64,000 nucleotides of DNA, from the NCBI RefSeq assembly GCF_947501405.1, contig NZ_CANMVK010000001.1:62001-126000 (forward strand). Direction: 5' to 3'. This DNA is from an uncultured Hoeflea sp. Lineage in GTDB: Bacteria; Pseudomonadota; Alphaproteobacteria; Rhizobiales; Rhizobiaceae. Under the pieces are notes generated by a model. That model ran no database searches. It had not been told where the DNA came from and was given only the letters and a program-made list of their open reading frames with translations. The position numbers and the translations under genes were made by a program. Positions 51,936 through 61,662 of the stretch are shown here, piece by piece (the first letter of the stretch is position 1; each line of letters begins with the position of its first letter).

Positions 51936-54900
51936 ATGACCGCCGCCACAAAGCCTGCCCTGACCGCCTTTCACGCGCCGCATGCGCCCGACGATGACCG
52001 GTTGGCGCAGCAATTTGCGCGCGACCTGACGTTCACCAGCGCGCAGGACCGCGCCATCGACGCCCGCGCCACCAAGCTGATCGAGGCCATCCGCACGGAG
52101 TCCGGGCAGATCGGTGGTGTTGAGGATTTCCTGCGCGATTACGGGCTGTCGACCCGTGAGGGGCTGGCACTGATGGTTCTGGCCGAGGCGCTGCTTCGGG
52201 TGCCCGATGCGCTGACCCAGGACCGGCTGATCGAGGACAAGCTCAAGGAAGGCGGCTGGAGCGACCATGAAGCCCATGGCGACACCTGGTTCGTCTCTGC
52301 CTCCGCCTGGGCGCTGGGGATGTCGGCGCGGGTGATCAAACCCGGCGAAACGCCTGAGGGCGTGATGCGTGGCCTGGTCAAGCGCATGGGCATGCCGACG
52401 GTGCGCACGGCGACACGCCAGGCGATGCGGTTTCTCGGCCATCATTTCGTGCTCGGCGAGACCATCGAGGATGCACTCGGCCGCGGGGCCAAAAACGAGG
52501 CGCGGGGCTTTCGCCATTCCTTCGACATGCTGGGTGAGGGCGCCCGCACCCGGGCCGATGCAAAACGCTATTTCCAATCCTATGCCGACGCCATCGCGGC
52601 GATCGGCAAATCGGCCAGCAAACTGTCGGCCGGCCGCATGCTGCCGGACCGGCCGGGCATATCGGTCAAGCTTTCCGCCCTGCATCCGCGTTATCTGCCG
52701 ACGCACCGGGAACAGGTGCTTGAGGAGGTGGTGCCCGATCTGGTGCGGCTGGCGCAGATGGCCAAGGCCCATGATCTCAATTTCACGGTCGATGCCGAGG
52801 AAGTCGACCGGCTAGAGTTGTCACTGGATGTGATCGACCGCGCCTTCGCCGACGAAACGCTGGCCGGCTGGGACGGATTCGGGTTGGCGATCCAGGCCTA
52901 TCAGAAGCGTGCGCCGCAGGTGATCGACCACATTGCCGGATTGTGCCGCAAGCATGGCCGCCGGATGATGGTGCGGCTGGTCAAGGGCGCCTACTGGGAC
53001 ACCGAAATCAAGCGCGCGCAGGAACGGGGGCTTGAAGGCTATGCGGTGTTTACCCGCAAGGCTGCCACCGACCTTTCCTATCTTGCCTGCGCGCGGCAGC
53101 TGCTCGATCTGCGCGAGGTGATCTTTCCGCAATTCGCCACCCACAATGCGCTTACCGTGGCCACCATCATCGAGATGGCCAAGGATCGCAGCGGCTTCGA
53201 GTTCCAGCGCCTGCACGGCATGGGCGAGGTGGTCTATGACAGCCTGAATGAAGGCAATGACCCGATTCCCTGCCGGATCTACGCGCCGGTTGGCGGCTAT
53301 CGCGATCTGCTGGCCTATCTGGTCCGGCGGCTGTTGGAAAACGGCGCCAACTCCTCCTTTGTGGCGGTGGCCGGCGACAAGTCGGTTCCGATTTCCAGTC
53401 TGCTGGAGCGTCCGGATGTGAAGCTCGGGCTTGCCAGCGGACAATCGGCGCGCAACGGGCAGATCCCGCTGCCGCTGGCGATCTACCCGGACCGGCTCAA
53501 TTCGCGCGGCATCGAATTCGGCGACCGCTTTGCGCTTGAAAAACTGCTGGGCGGTATGGAGCGGTCGCGCGAGCAGGTGGCGGCCGCCCCGCTGGCGCCG
53601 GGCTTCAAACCCAAGAGCTCGTCGCGGCAGATGCGCTCGCCATCGGATCCTTCGAACATCATCGGAACCGTTTGCTTTGCGAATCCCGGCGATGTCGGCA
53701 AGGTGGTGGAGGCCGCGGCCAGCGGGTTCAAGTCGTGGTCGCGGACCGATCCTGAACTGCGGGCTGCGGCGCTGCACCGGGCTGCGGACCTGCTTGAAGA
53801 GCGCCGTGACCGGTTCATGGCGCTGCTGGCAGTGGAAGCGGGCAAGACGCTCGATGACGGCATTGCTGAAATCCGCGAAGCGGTGGATTTCCTGCGCTAT
53901 TACGCCGAGCGCTCGCGCGAGATGTTTTCAACCATGCAGGAGATGCCTGGGCCGACCGGCGAGGAAAACCGGCTCGGCTGGCGCGGGCGCGGAGTGTTCG
54001 TGTGCATTTCGCCCTGGAACTTTCCGCTGGCAATCTTTCTGGGTCAGGTCACGGCGGCCCTTGCTGCGGGCAATGCGGTGATCGCCAAACCAGCGGAACA
54101 AACGCCGCTGATCGCCCACGAGGCGGTGGTGTTGCTCCATGAGGCAGGCGTGCCTCAAGATGTGCTGATGTACCTGCCGGGAGCCGGCGATGTCGGTGCG
54201 GCGCTGACGGCGCATCCGAAAATCGGCGGTGTGGCCTTTACCGGCTCGACCGAGACCGCGCGCGCCATCAACCGTGCGCTCGCCGCCAAGGACGGGCCGA
54301 TCGTGCCGTTCATCGCCGAGACCGGTGGGCTCAACGCAATGATCGTCGATGCCACGGCGCTGGCCGAGCAGGTGACCGATGATGTGGTGATGTCGGCGTT
54401 CCGGTCCGCCGGGCAGCGCTGTTCGGCGCTCAGGCTTCTGTTTGTTCAGGACGACGTTGCCGATCATATGATCGAAATGATCGAGGGGGCGGCGCGCGAG
54501 CTCAGGCTGGGCCAATCTTACAATCCCTCCACCGACATCGGCCCTGTGATCGACGAAGCCCAGCGCGACATGCTCGCCGCGCATATCGCCACCGTCTCCA
54601 AGTCCCACAAACTCCTCTATGCCGGCGAGACGCCGAAAGAGGGTCTGTTTTTCGCACCGCATATAGTCGAGCTCAAGAATGCCGCGGCGCTCGACCGCGA
54701 GATCTTCGGACCGGTGCTGCATGTGGTGCGTTACAAGGCCAAGCAACTCGATCAGGTGCTCGATGCCATCGACGCGACCGGCTTCGGCCTGACGCTGGGC
54801 GTGCATACGCGGATCGAGGCGACCGTGCGCAAGGTGATCGACCGGCTCGACACCGGCAATGTCTACGTTAACCGCAACATCATCGGTGCCATCGTCGGCA

Positions 54901-55052
54901 CCCAGCCGTTCGGTGGTTCGGGTTTGTCGGGCACCGGCTTCAAGGCCGGCGGGCCGCATTACCTGATGCGCTTTGCGGTCGAACAGGCGGTTTCGGTCAA
55001 CACCGCAGCCGCGGGCGGCAACGCCAGCCTCATCGCCATGGGCGACGGGTAG
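51936..55052 (+). CDS. putA: bifunctional proline dehydrogenase / P5C dehydrogenase
   Basis: Oxidises proline to glutamate in two steps. The product is 1038 residues from the ATG at 51936 (GGGAGA six bases before). The FAD-dependent proline dehydrogenase domain (about 150-470) has VKLSALHPRY, VRLVKGAYWDTEIKRAQ and FATHNALTVATI. The NAD-dependent aldehyde dehydrogenase domain (about 540-1020) has SPWNFPLAIFLGQ, FTGSTETARAINRAL, the catalytic Glu in AETGGLNAMIVD and Cys in SAGQRCSALRLL (about 828). There is no ribbon-helix-helix N-terminus, so unlike the enterobacterial protein it does not regulate itself; PutR does. The end of the chain is short, with no large extra domain. Confidence 0.96.
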   Translation: MTAATKPALTAFHAPHAPDDDRLAQQFARDLTFTSAQDRAIDARATKLIEAIRTESGQIGGVEDFLRDYGLSTREGLALMVLAEALLRVPDALTQDRLIEDKLKEGGWSDHEAHGDTWFVSASAWALGMSARVIKPGETPEGVMRGLVKRMGMPTVRTATRQAMRFLGHHFVLGETIEDALGRGAKNEARGFRHSFDMLGEGARTRADAKRYFQSYADAIAAIGKSASKLSAGRMLPDRPGISVKLSALHPRYLPTHREQVLEEVVPDLVRLAQMAKAHDLNFTVDAEEVDRLELSLDVIDRAFADETLAGWDGFGLAIQAYQKRAPQVIDHIAGLCRKHGRRMMVRLVKGAYWDTEIKRAQERGLEGYAVFTRKAATDLSYLACARQLLDLREVIFPQFATHNALTVATIIEMAKDRSGFEFQRLHGMGEVVYDSLNEGNDPIPCRIYAPVGGYRDLLAYLVRRLLENGANSSFVAVAGDKSVPISSLLERPDVKLGLASGQSARNGQIPLPLAIYPDRLNSRGIEFGDRFALEKLLGGMERSREQVAAAPLAPGFKPKSSSRQMRSPSDPSNIIGTVCFANPGDVGKVVEAAASGFKSWSRTDPELRAAALHRAADLLEERRDRFMALLAVEAGKTLDDGIAEIREAVDFLRYYAERSREMFSTMQEMPGPTGEENRLGWRGRGVFVCISPWNFPLAIFLGQVTAALAAGNAVIAKPAEQTPLIAHEAVVLLHEAGVPQDVLMYLPGAGDVGAALTAHPKIGGVAFTGSTETARAINRALAAKDGPIVPFIAETGGLNAMIVDATALAEQVTDDVVMSAFRSAGQRCSALRLLFVQDDVADHMIEMIEGAARELRLGQSYNPSTDIGPVIDEAQRDMLAAHIATVSKSHKLLYAGETPKEGLFFAPHIVELKNAAALDREIFGPVLHVVRYKAKQLDQVLDAIDATGFGLTLGVHTRIEATVRKVIDRLDTGNVYVNRNIIGAIVGTQPFGGSGLSGTGFKAGGPHYLMRFAVEQAVSVNTAAAGGNASLIAMGDG

Positions 55053-55158
55053 GCCGCAGCAAGATCCCGATTTTGTGCCCAGAGGCAGGTACCGTTCCGG
55101 TTCCTCGAGGTCGCTCACGTCGACGGAGGCGGGCCGCGGCGGTGCTTGCGCCCTTTGA

Positions 55159-56181
55159 TCAGGGCACCTGCACAGGGCTGACATAGTCGGGCGGCTTGAC
55201 CGTCATGACCGAGCAATCGGTGTTGTTGAGCGTATCCTCGGCCGTGTTTCCGATGATCAGTCCGGGAACGCCCGTCCGGGCGACCGTGCCCATGACCAGC
55301 AGGTCGGCTCCGAGGGCGCGCGCCTGCTCGGCGATCACTTCGCCCGGTTCGCCGCGCTCGAGATGCGGCAGCAGATCCACACCATCTAACCGCTCCGGCC
55401 CGATGCGCGCCTTTTCCGAAGTCAAAAACCGGTCGAGCACCCGCCAATGCCGCGCTTGCACCTGCTGGACATATTGGTCGGCCGCCTCGTTGCCATCGGG
55501 CGCGCCCGACAACATACGCACCAGCCCTTCGCCGGGAGCGTTCCAGACATGTAGTACATGGACAGTCGCCTGGTTGACGCTGGCCATGGCAACCGCCGCA
55601 TCCATGATCGTCTGGTTCAGCCTCTTCGTCGTCTCGGGTTCGCTTGCAAGCTCCTCATCCACATCGATCGCGACCATGATGGTCGAGGCCGACAGCGGGC
55701 TGTTGCGAAGCCGCAACCAGACAGGGCAGGGGCACTTTCTCAAAAGGTGCTGATCCATGCTGGCAAACAGCAGACGCTGAATGCCACGCGGCGGCTCGGC
55801 GATCTTGACCACCAGTCCGATGTCGTTTTCCAGCACGTGCAGAATGATTTCGATAAACGGCTTGCCAAACCGGACGCCGATCGATGGTTCCAGGCCCGGG
55901 GCCGCCTCGACAAGAAGGCTGCTGATCTTTTCGCGGCATTCGGACGCCAGACGCCCTTCGATCTCGGCGGGCGAGACATGGGTCAGGCGGGCAATCGAAT
56001 CGATTTCAGCGGGCTGCTCGGTGACGACCAGCACCGAAAGATCTGATTGCCAGGCTGAGGCGAGTTGCCCGGCAGCCCTAAGCGTCTCCTCGTCTCCGTC
56101 TCCCAGGGTGCAAACCGCGAGAATTTTGTCGGGCAGGTTCCGCCCTTGATAGCGCGCCGCAGCAAGTGTTGCATCGGTCAC
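55159..56181 (-). CDS. tandem universal stress protein
   Basis: Protein of 340 residues with two UspA-type domains. The second (about 165-330) ends with GADLLVMGTVARTGVPGLIIGNTAEDTLNNTDCSVMTVKPP, containing the ATP-binding pattern GxxxRxGxxGxxxGN. The first (about 18-155) is more divergent and lacks that loop. It overlaps the Kef antiporter stop by four bases, so both are made together. It may sense stress or nucleotide status and adjust the antiporter; this is inferred. Confidence 0.88.
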   Translation of the reverse strand: MTDATLAAARYQGRNLPDKILAVCTLGDGDEETLRAAGQLASAWQSDLSVLVVTEQPAEIDSIARLTHVSPAEIEGRLASECREKISSLLVEAAPGLEPSIGVRFGKPFIEIILHVLENDIGLVVKIAEPPRGIQRLLFASMDQHLLRKCPCPVWLRLRNSPLSASTIMVAIDVDEELASEPETTKRLNQTIMDAAVAMASVNQATVHVLHVWNAPGEGLVRMLSGAPDGNEAADQYVQQVQARHWRVLDRFLTSEKARIGPERLDGVDLLPHLERGEPGEVIAEQARALGADLLVMGTVARTGVPGLIIGNTAEDTLNNTDCSVMTVKPPDYVSPVQVP

Positions 56182-57908
56182 TGATTGAACTCCTTTTGCC
56201 CTTCGGGATCGGTGAAGTCGAGATTGCTTGGCGCGACGTCTTCCATAACCAGCGCGGCCGCCTGGATGGCCGCGTCGCGAAACGGCCTTAGCACCAGATC
56301 CGCGCCGACGGTGCGGACCATTCCGGCCATTTCCTCGCTGTGCGCCGAGACAGCGACGCGTCCGCTGAACCCGAGATTCTTGAGCGAGCGGATCAGGGCC
56401 TTGCGCGGATCGTCATGGGTTACACCGGTGTCGTGCTCTGGAACCGCCGACACCGCCCACCTCGCACCCTCGAGTGGCAGATGGGCAAGAAACTCCGGAT
56501 CTGTGGCGTCTCCGAACACCACATCGAAGCCATTGGCGCGTGCGTGACGCACCGCAACCGGATTGAAATCGACGCCGAGAACTTTTTGACCATGGCTCTG
56601 CAGTTCCTGAGCAATTGCCAGCCCGTAGCGACCCAACCCGAAGATGACGATGGTGTAGGTGTTGGCGCCGACTTCTCCGGCATCTTCCAGGTTTCCCACA
56701 GACTTGCGCTCAAACAGGCCGAGCACCGGTTCGAGCCGGTTATAGAGCTGGTGCGAATAGGTGATCATGTAGGTGGAAGCCGCGATGGTGATCAGCCCGA
56801 CAAGGGTGACCAGACCCAGCGCCTCTTCCTGGACATGGCCGATCGAGACGCCCATCGCCATGAAGATCAGGGAAAACTCACTGATCTGCGCCACGGTCAG
56901 TCCGGCGAGGAAGCCGGTGCGTTTGCGGTATCCCATCGCACCCATGATGGCGAGCACGATCAAGGGGTTTCCGATCAGCACGAACAGGGAGAATATGGCT
57001 GCCGCGAAGACGCTCGCTCCGAGCGCCGACAGGTCGAGCGCTGCGCCAAGTGCGATGAAGAAAAACAAAAGCAGGAAATCCCGCAAGGAGGCGAGCCGTG
57101 CCGCAATGGCCTCGCGAAATGGCGTCGAGGCGAGCGAAACGCCGGCCAGCAGACCACCCAATTCCTTGCCGAAGCCGAGATAGTGCCCGACCGCCGCCAG
57201 CAGCACAGCCCAGCCGATTGAAAACGACACCAGCAATTCGGGCGCGCGCGACAGCCTGTCGACCAGCGGGTTGGCGAGATAGCGGATGAACAGGCCGACC
57301 AGCACCAGCATCCCGGCGCCGTAGACGAAAACCATCAAGACATCGGCAACTGCGCCATCGCCAGCGGTTCCCACGCCAATGGCCGACAACATGATCATTG
57401 CCAGCACCACAACCAGATCCTGAACGATCAGGAAGCCCAGCGCGATGCGTCCGTGAAGCGAATCGATCTCCCGTTTGTCCGAGAGCAGCTTGACGATGAT
57501 GATCGTTGACGAAAATGTCAGCGCCACCGCGACATAGACGCTGGTTGTGACACCCAGGCCAAGCGCCAAGCCGATCAGGAAGCCGAAGACCGTTGTGAAC
57601 GCGACCTGACCCAGTCCGGTCAGCAAGGCAACCGTTCCCAGCATTCGCACCAGTTTCAGATCGAGTTTCAACCCGACCAGGAACAGCAATATGGCGATGC
57701 CGAGTTCAGCCAGAAGATCGATGTACTCGTCTGATTGGGCAATGCCCAAGGCCGACGGGCCGGCAAGGACACCGACCGCGATGAAGCTGACGATCAGCGG
57801 CTGGCGCGCCAGCAAGCCAAGAAATCCCACCGCAGCGGCCAGCACCAGCAGCGCCGCGATTTCATAAAATATATAGTCATTGATGATGTCGGCCACCGGG
57901 GTACTCAC
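56178..57908 (-). CDS. Kef-type (CPA2) cation/proton antiporter with RCK domain
   Basis: Inner-membrane protein of about 576 residues. Roughly 11-12 membrane helices (IAALLVLAAAVGFLGLLA onward) form a Na_H_Exchanger domain, with ILLFLVGLKLDLKLVR and LGFLIVQDLVVVLAM typical of CPA2 members. A C-terminal Rossmann RCK_N domain (TIVIFGLGRYGLAIAQELQ, then VDFNPVAVRHARANGFDVVFGDATDPEFL) would gate the channel by NAD(H) or glutathione adducts. No TrkA_C domain follows, resembling YbaL. The start is uncertain: GTG at 57908 is preferred, but GTG at 57971 is also in frame; neither has a strong ribosome site. Confidence 0.87.
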   Translation of the reverse strand: MSTPVADIINDYIFYEIAALLVLAAAVGFLGLLARQPLIVSFIAVGVLAGPSALGIAQSDEYIDLLAELGIAILLFLVGLKLDLKLVRMLGTVALLTGLGQVAFTTVFGFLIGLALGLGVTTSVYVAVALTFSSTIIIVKLLSDKREIDSLHGRIALGFLIVQDLVVVLAMIMLSAIGVGTAGDGAVADVLMVFVYGAGMLVLVGLFIRYLANPLVDRLSRAPELLVSFSIGWAVLLAAVGHYLGFGKELGGLLAGVSLASTPFREAIAARLASLRDFLLLFFFIALGAALDLSALGASVFAAAIFSLFVLIGNPLIVLAIMGAMGYRKRTGFLAGLTVAQISEFSLIFMAMGVSIGHVQEEALGLVTLVGLITIAASTYMITYSHQLYNRLEPVLGLFERKSVGNLEDAGEVGANTYTIVIFGLGRYGLAIAQELQSHGQKVLGVDFNPVAVRHARANGFDVVFGDATDPEFLAHLPLEGARWAVSAVPEHDTGVTHDDPRKALIRSLKNLGFSGRVAVSAHSEEMAGMVRTVGADLVLRPFRDAAIQAAALVMEDVAPSNLDFTDPEGQKEFNQ

Positions 57909-57971
57909 ATTCTGGGTCAGATCCCCGGTCGGCGTGGTGTATGAAGTTTTCCGGAGGGCGGAGAGCTTCAC

Positions 57972-58218
57972 ACGCCCGCGCCCGCTTCAGGGTTCGCATG
58001 CGTATTGGCAGTCGCCGTCAGCGCTGTGACGGCGACATGAAACTCCCGGCCCGTATTGAATTCGCGATGATTAAATCAGCTTCGATGGTTTCCAACAATC
58101 CTGAGGGCAGTGAGAACCTCACCCCCGCGCGCGTTTGACGCATGCCGACTAAGGTTTTTGCCGGTTGCTACCCAGAGATCTGTCAGGATTGCGGGTCGCC
58201 TTGCCTGTCAAGCAGGCT
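57972..58218. other. gap between the Kef gene and an IalB-like gene
   Basis: No gene or strong repeat was recognised in these 247 bases (310 if the Kef start is 57908). It should hold the promoter of the antiporter-stress protein operon and the 3' end of the next unit. Confidence 0.5.
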
Positions 58219-58782
58219 TCACAGGTTCCGTTTCGCGCTTTCGCGGGTCAGATCGGCAAGCGCCTCCGCGAAGCCCTGACCGGTCCAAAGGCGCTCCCAC
58301 TGGCGGCCGGATTTGTCGGTGAAGGCGAGACGAAGGCTCGCGTCATCGGTCAGGCTTGCCGTGAAGCGGTTGGCTTCATCACCGGCGATAATGCATTGCG
58401 TGCCGGCTTCACAGCGGGCTGGTGCATAGTCAAAGGCGATTCTGCCGTCTTCTATCACCGCGAAGCCGCCGGGGTCGAATTCGGTTCCTTTCTCAAAAGA
58501 GAATTCGAACCGAAGACCTTCAGCGGTGGTGTGGGTGATGAAGACGAAGGTTGCGCCGAAGTCCGGCCGCGGCGCGTAGACATCGACGACCCGCACATAG
58601 CAGCGGCGTTCTTCGCCGTTGCCAATGTCGCGGTGATCGCAGGCGCTTTCCCAGATGCCGAAAGTCTGGAAATGATCAACCGCCCATTTCCAGTCGTCGA
58701 CGGTGTTTTGTGCCCGGACCGGGGTGTTAGTAAGGCCGCCGATGACCATCAGCGCGGTGAGCATGGTGCGTGTCTTTGTCAT
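58219..58782 (-). CDS. secreted protein, invasion-associated locus B-like
   Basis: Protein of 187 residues from the ATG at 58782 with a signal peptide (MLTALMVIGGLTNTPVRA, cleavage before QNTVDDW). The mature part (WESACDHRDIGNGEERRCYVRVVDVYAPRPDFGATFVFI, later CEAGTQCIIAGDEANRF) has four Cys in the pattern of IalB-like proteins. Such proteins are common and mostly uncharacterised in Rhizobiales. It is divergent from fhs. The frame extends upstream to 58890 but over the fhs leader, which is less likely. Confidence 0.72.
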   Translation of the reverse strand: MTKTRTMLTALMVIGGLTNTPVRAQNTVDDWKWAVDHFQTFGIWESACDHRDIGNGEERRCYVRVVDVYAPRPDFGATFVFITHTTAEGLRFEFSFEKGTEFDPGGFAVIEDGRIAFDYAPARCEAGTQCIIAGDEANRFTASLTDDASLRLAFTDKSGRQWERLWTGQGFAEALADLTRESAKRNL

Positions 58783-58935
58783 AGCTCGCAGCATCCGCGC
58801 CAGTGCGGCATTGGGCAAATCACTTGCCTTCACGGCTTCGCGACCGGCGGTAACAAGCCCGTCGCGGGTGATGTGTCGCAATTGGCGCATTGCGCGTCCG
58901 GTTTCATACCGTTATCGACTTCGCTTTCGGTCTTA

Positions 58936-58962
58936 ATTCCACGCATCGTTCGCGTGGTGAAT
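58936..58962 (+). other. hairpin in the fhs leader
   Basis: ATTCCACGC (58936-58944) pairs with GCGTGG(TG)AAT (58952-58962) around a seven-base loop with a small bulge. It ends 32 bases before the fhs ATG. It could be an RNA control element or a DNA operator; it matches no riboswitch I recognise. Confidence 0.4.
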
Positions 58963-58994
58963 GCGGACCAGGTCGGGAAGAGGAAAACGACACA

Positions 58995-60674
58995 ATGGCT
59001 CAGTACAAATCCGATATCGAGATTGCGCGCGCGGCAAGCAAGCGGCCGATCATGGAGATCGGCGCAAAGCTCGGCATCGAGGCAACGGATCTGGTTCCCT
59101 ACGGCCATGACAAGGCCAAAGTGTCGGCCGATTTCATCGCCCGCCAGAGCGACAAGCCCGACGGCAAGCTCATTCTCGTCACCGCCATCAATCCAACGCC
59201 GGCGGGCGAGGGCAAGACCACCACTACGGTGGGGCTCGGCGACGGGCTCAACCGCATCGGCAAGAAGGCGATGATCTGCATTCGCGAAGCCTCGCTGGGC
59301 CCGAATTTCGGGATGAAGGGCGGGGCTGCGGGCGGCGGATTGGCGCAAGTGGTTCCGATGGAGGAAATGAACCTGCATTTCACCGGCGATTTTCACGCCA
59401 TCACCAGTGCCCACAATCTGTTGTCCGCGATGATCGACAATCACATCTACTGGGGCAATGATCTGGGCATCGACGCCCGCCGGGTGGTCTGGCGCCGGGT
59501 GATGGACATGAACGACCGGGCGTTGCGCGATATGGTGGTCAATCTCGGCGGTGTGGCCAACGGCTTCCCGCGCCAGACCGGCTTCGACATCACCGTGGCT
59601 TCGGAAGTCATGGCGATCCTGTGTCTGGCCAAGAACCTTGAGGATCTGCAGGAGCGGCTCGGCGGCATTGTCGTGGCCTACCGGCGCGACAAGAGCCCGA
59701 TCTACTGCCGCGACATCAAGGCCGATGGCGCGATGACGGTGCTTCTCAAAGACGCCATGCAGCCCAATCTGGTGCAGACGCTTGAAAACAATCCGGCCTT
59801 TGTGCATGGCGGCCCGTTTGCCAATATCGCCCATGGCTGCAACTCGGTGGCTGCCACCACCACAGCGCTGAAACTGGCTGATTTCGTGGTCACCGAAGCG
59901 GGTTTCGGAGCCGATCTGGGCGCCGAGAAATTCTTCGACATCAAGTGCCGCAAGGCCGGCCTGAACCCCGACGCGGCGGTGATCGTCGCCACGGTGCGGG
60001 CGATGAAGATGAATGGCGGCATCAAGAAGGACGATCTTGGCGAGGAGAACATCGAGGCCGTAGAGAAGGGCTGCGCCAATCTCGGCCGGCATGTCCAGAA
60101 CGTCAAAAAATTCGGCGTGCCGGTGGTGGTGGCGATCAACCATTTCGTTTCCGACACCGATGCCGAGATCCAGGCGGTCAAAGACTATGTGGCAACTCTC
60201 GGAGCCGAGGCGATCCTGTGCAAGCACTGGGCCCAGGGCTCCGCGGGCATCGAGGAGCTGGCGCACAAGGTGGTCGAACTGGCCGAATCCGGCGCCGCGC
60301 AATTCGCGCCGCTTTACCCTGACGACATGCCGTTGTTTGAGAAGATCGAAACCATCGCCAAGTCGATCTATCACGCGGGCGAGGTGATTGCTGAAAAGTC
60401 GGTGCGCGAGCAGCTCCGGCAGTGGGAGGCGCAGGGCTACGGCAATCTGCCGATCTGCATGGCCAAGACGCAATACTCGTTCTCCACAGATCCTAACCTG
60501 CGCGGCGCGCCATCGGGACACACGGTGCCGGTGCGCGAGGTACGCCTGTCGGCGGGCGCCGGGTTCATCGTGGTAATCACAGGTGAAATCATGACCATGC
60601 CGGGCCTGCCCAGAACGCCGTCATCGGAAAAGATCTACCTCAACGACCAGGGCCAGATCGAAGGCCTGTTCTAG
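58995..60674 (+). CDS. fhs: formate-tetrahydrofolate ligase
   Basis: Joins formate to tetrahydrofolate with ATP, giving 10-formyl-THF for purine and C1 metabolism. The 559-residue length is standard. ATP-binding [15 protein letters not shown] (68-82), folate/formate region [19 protein letters not shown] and the conserved end [15 protein letters not shown]-like (seen as [21 protein letters not shown]) and [14 protein letters not shown] are present. The ATG at 58995 gives the usual N-terminus [14 protein letters not shown]; an upstream extension to 58890 covers the leader hairpin. Confidence 0.96.
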   Translation: MAQYKSDIEIARAASKRPIMEIGAKLGIEATDLVPYGHDKAKVSADFIARQSDKPDGKLILVTAINPTPAGEGKTTTTVGLGDGLNRIGKKAMICIREASLGPNFGMKGGAAGGGLAQVVPMEEMNLHFTGDFHAITSAHNLLSAMIDNHIYWGNDLGIDARRVVWRRVMDMNDRALRDMVVNLGGVANGFPRQTGFDITVASEVMAILCLAKNLEDLQERLGGIVVAYRRDKSPIYCRDIKADGAMTVLLKDAMQPNLVQTLENNPAFVHGGPFANIAHGCNSVAATTTALKLADFVVTEAGFGADLGAEKFFDIKCRKAGLNPDAAVIVATVRAMKMNGGIKKDDLGEENIEAVEKGCANLGRHVQNVKKFGVPVVVAINHFVSDTDAEIQAVKDYVATLGAEAILCKHWAQGSAGIEELAHKVVELAESGAAQFAPLYPDDMPLFEKIETIAKSIYHAGEVIAEKSVREQLRQWEAQGYGNLPICMAKTQYSFSTDPNLRGAPSGHTVPVREVRLSAGAGFIVVITGEIMTMPGLPRTPSSEKIYLNDQGQIEGLF

Positions 60675-60692
60675 GTCTGTGCACCTGAAACA

Positions 60693-60716
60693 CCGGGCGG
60701 CCGTGCCGCCGCCCGG
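60693..60716. terminator. GC-rich hairpin between convergent fhs and extensin-like genes
   Basis: CCGGGCGGC (60693-60701) pairs perfectly with GCCGCCCGG (60708-60716) around six bases. It sits in the 45-base convergent gap, which fits a shared terminator, but no T-run follows on either strand. Confidence 0.55.
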
Positions 60717-60719
60717 ATG

Positions 60720-61532
60720 CTATTGGCACAGCCGGTAGCCGCCTCTGCGCTCGGCGATGTCGAGGTGCAGGTGATTGTTGTGGCTCTGGTCGGCACCTGG
60801 GCCGAGCACGGTGGTGAAATCGAGACAGGCGCCAGCCCTGACGGCGCGTTGAAATGCCTCCTCGATGGTGCCCTTGCCGTCCCGTGGTGAGATCGTGATC
60901 GGGTCGCGGCCTGAAAACTCGAAGCTCACAATGTCGATGGCATTGCCGATCGAGTGTTCGGACATCTTGCCCGTGGGCTGGTTGTTGCGCCGCCGGCAGA
61001 CATAGGTCGAGGCGTGGTTGATCCGCATCAGCCGCACCTCGCCGGGCAGGGCCGCAGTGGCCGGAACGACGATGCGATCCACCCATCTGGCCATGGCGAT
61101 CACTGTCGCGCACCGCAATTGGGTCGCCGGGCGCAGCTTCACGCCGTTGGCGATTTCCGTCACAGCGAAAGGCGCGCGGATGCCGCACCCGTTTTCGCCG
61201 ACAACGGGATCGACCCTTTCAAAGGTCACACCAAGCTTACGCAGTTCCGTCTGACAGGCCGAAAGCGCCGCCGGGTCGATTTCGGGCGCTTCAATGCTGG
61301 GTAGCTTCTTGGCGCTCGCGGCACTGGACTTGGCTGCGCCCTCTGCGCTTTCGGAGGGCTTTTGACCGGACGTGCTGATTGCGTCAGATGGCTTTGGCGC
61401 GGGGGAGGGAGCAGACGTTTCGGCCGGTGTCGCGGGCTCACGCGGATCGGGCGCCGGCAATGGCCCGGTTTCGGGCAGGTCGACGCCCATCAACGCCAGC
61501 GTCAGGAACGGGATCAGCAGGACCGGACGCAT
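60720..61532 (-). CDS. extensin-like C-terminal domain protein
   Basis: Secreted protein of 270 residues from the ATG at 61532 (MRPVLLIPFLTLALMG signal). A Pro/Ala/Ser-rich linker (about 20-80) precedes the Extensin-like_C domain: CQTELRKLGVTFERVDPVVGENGCGIRAPF, STYVCRRRNNQPTGKMSEHSIGNAIDIVSFEFSG, and SHNNHLHLDIAERRGGYRLC. The His and Asp residues (SEHSIGNAIDI, HLHLD) resemble the metal site of D-Ala-D-Ala/VanY-like peptidases, so a cell-wall role is plausible. The upstream frame to 62030 lies antisense-like over the DUF4342 gene and is not used. Confidence 0.86.
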   Translation of the reverse strand: MRPVLLIPFLTLALMGVDLPETGPLPAPDPREPATPAETSAPSPAPKPSDAISTSGQKPSESAEGAAKSSAASAKKLPSIEAPEIDPAALSACQTELRKLGVTFERVDPVVGENGCGIRAPFAVTEIANGVKLRPATQLRCATVIAMARWVDRIVVPATAALPGEVRLMRINHASTYVCRRRNNQPTGKMSEHSIGNAIDIVSFEFSGRDPITISPRDGKGTIEEAFQRAVRAGACLDFTTVLGPGADQSHNNHLHLDIAERRGGYRLCQ

Positions 61533-61662
61533 CGGGTTAATCCTCAGACTCCAAGGGTATGGCCCACGCTTACCACAAAGGCGCGTTCGCGCGCGTCCCG
61601 ATCCTGATGTCGAACCGGCCATCGACCTCAAGGCAGCCGCCCTGGTCAAAACCGCAAATGGT

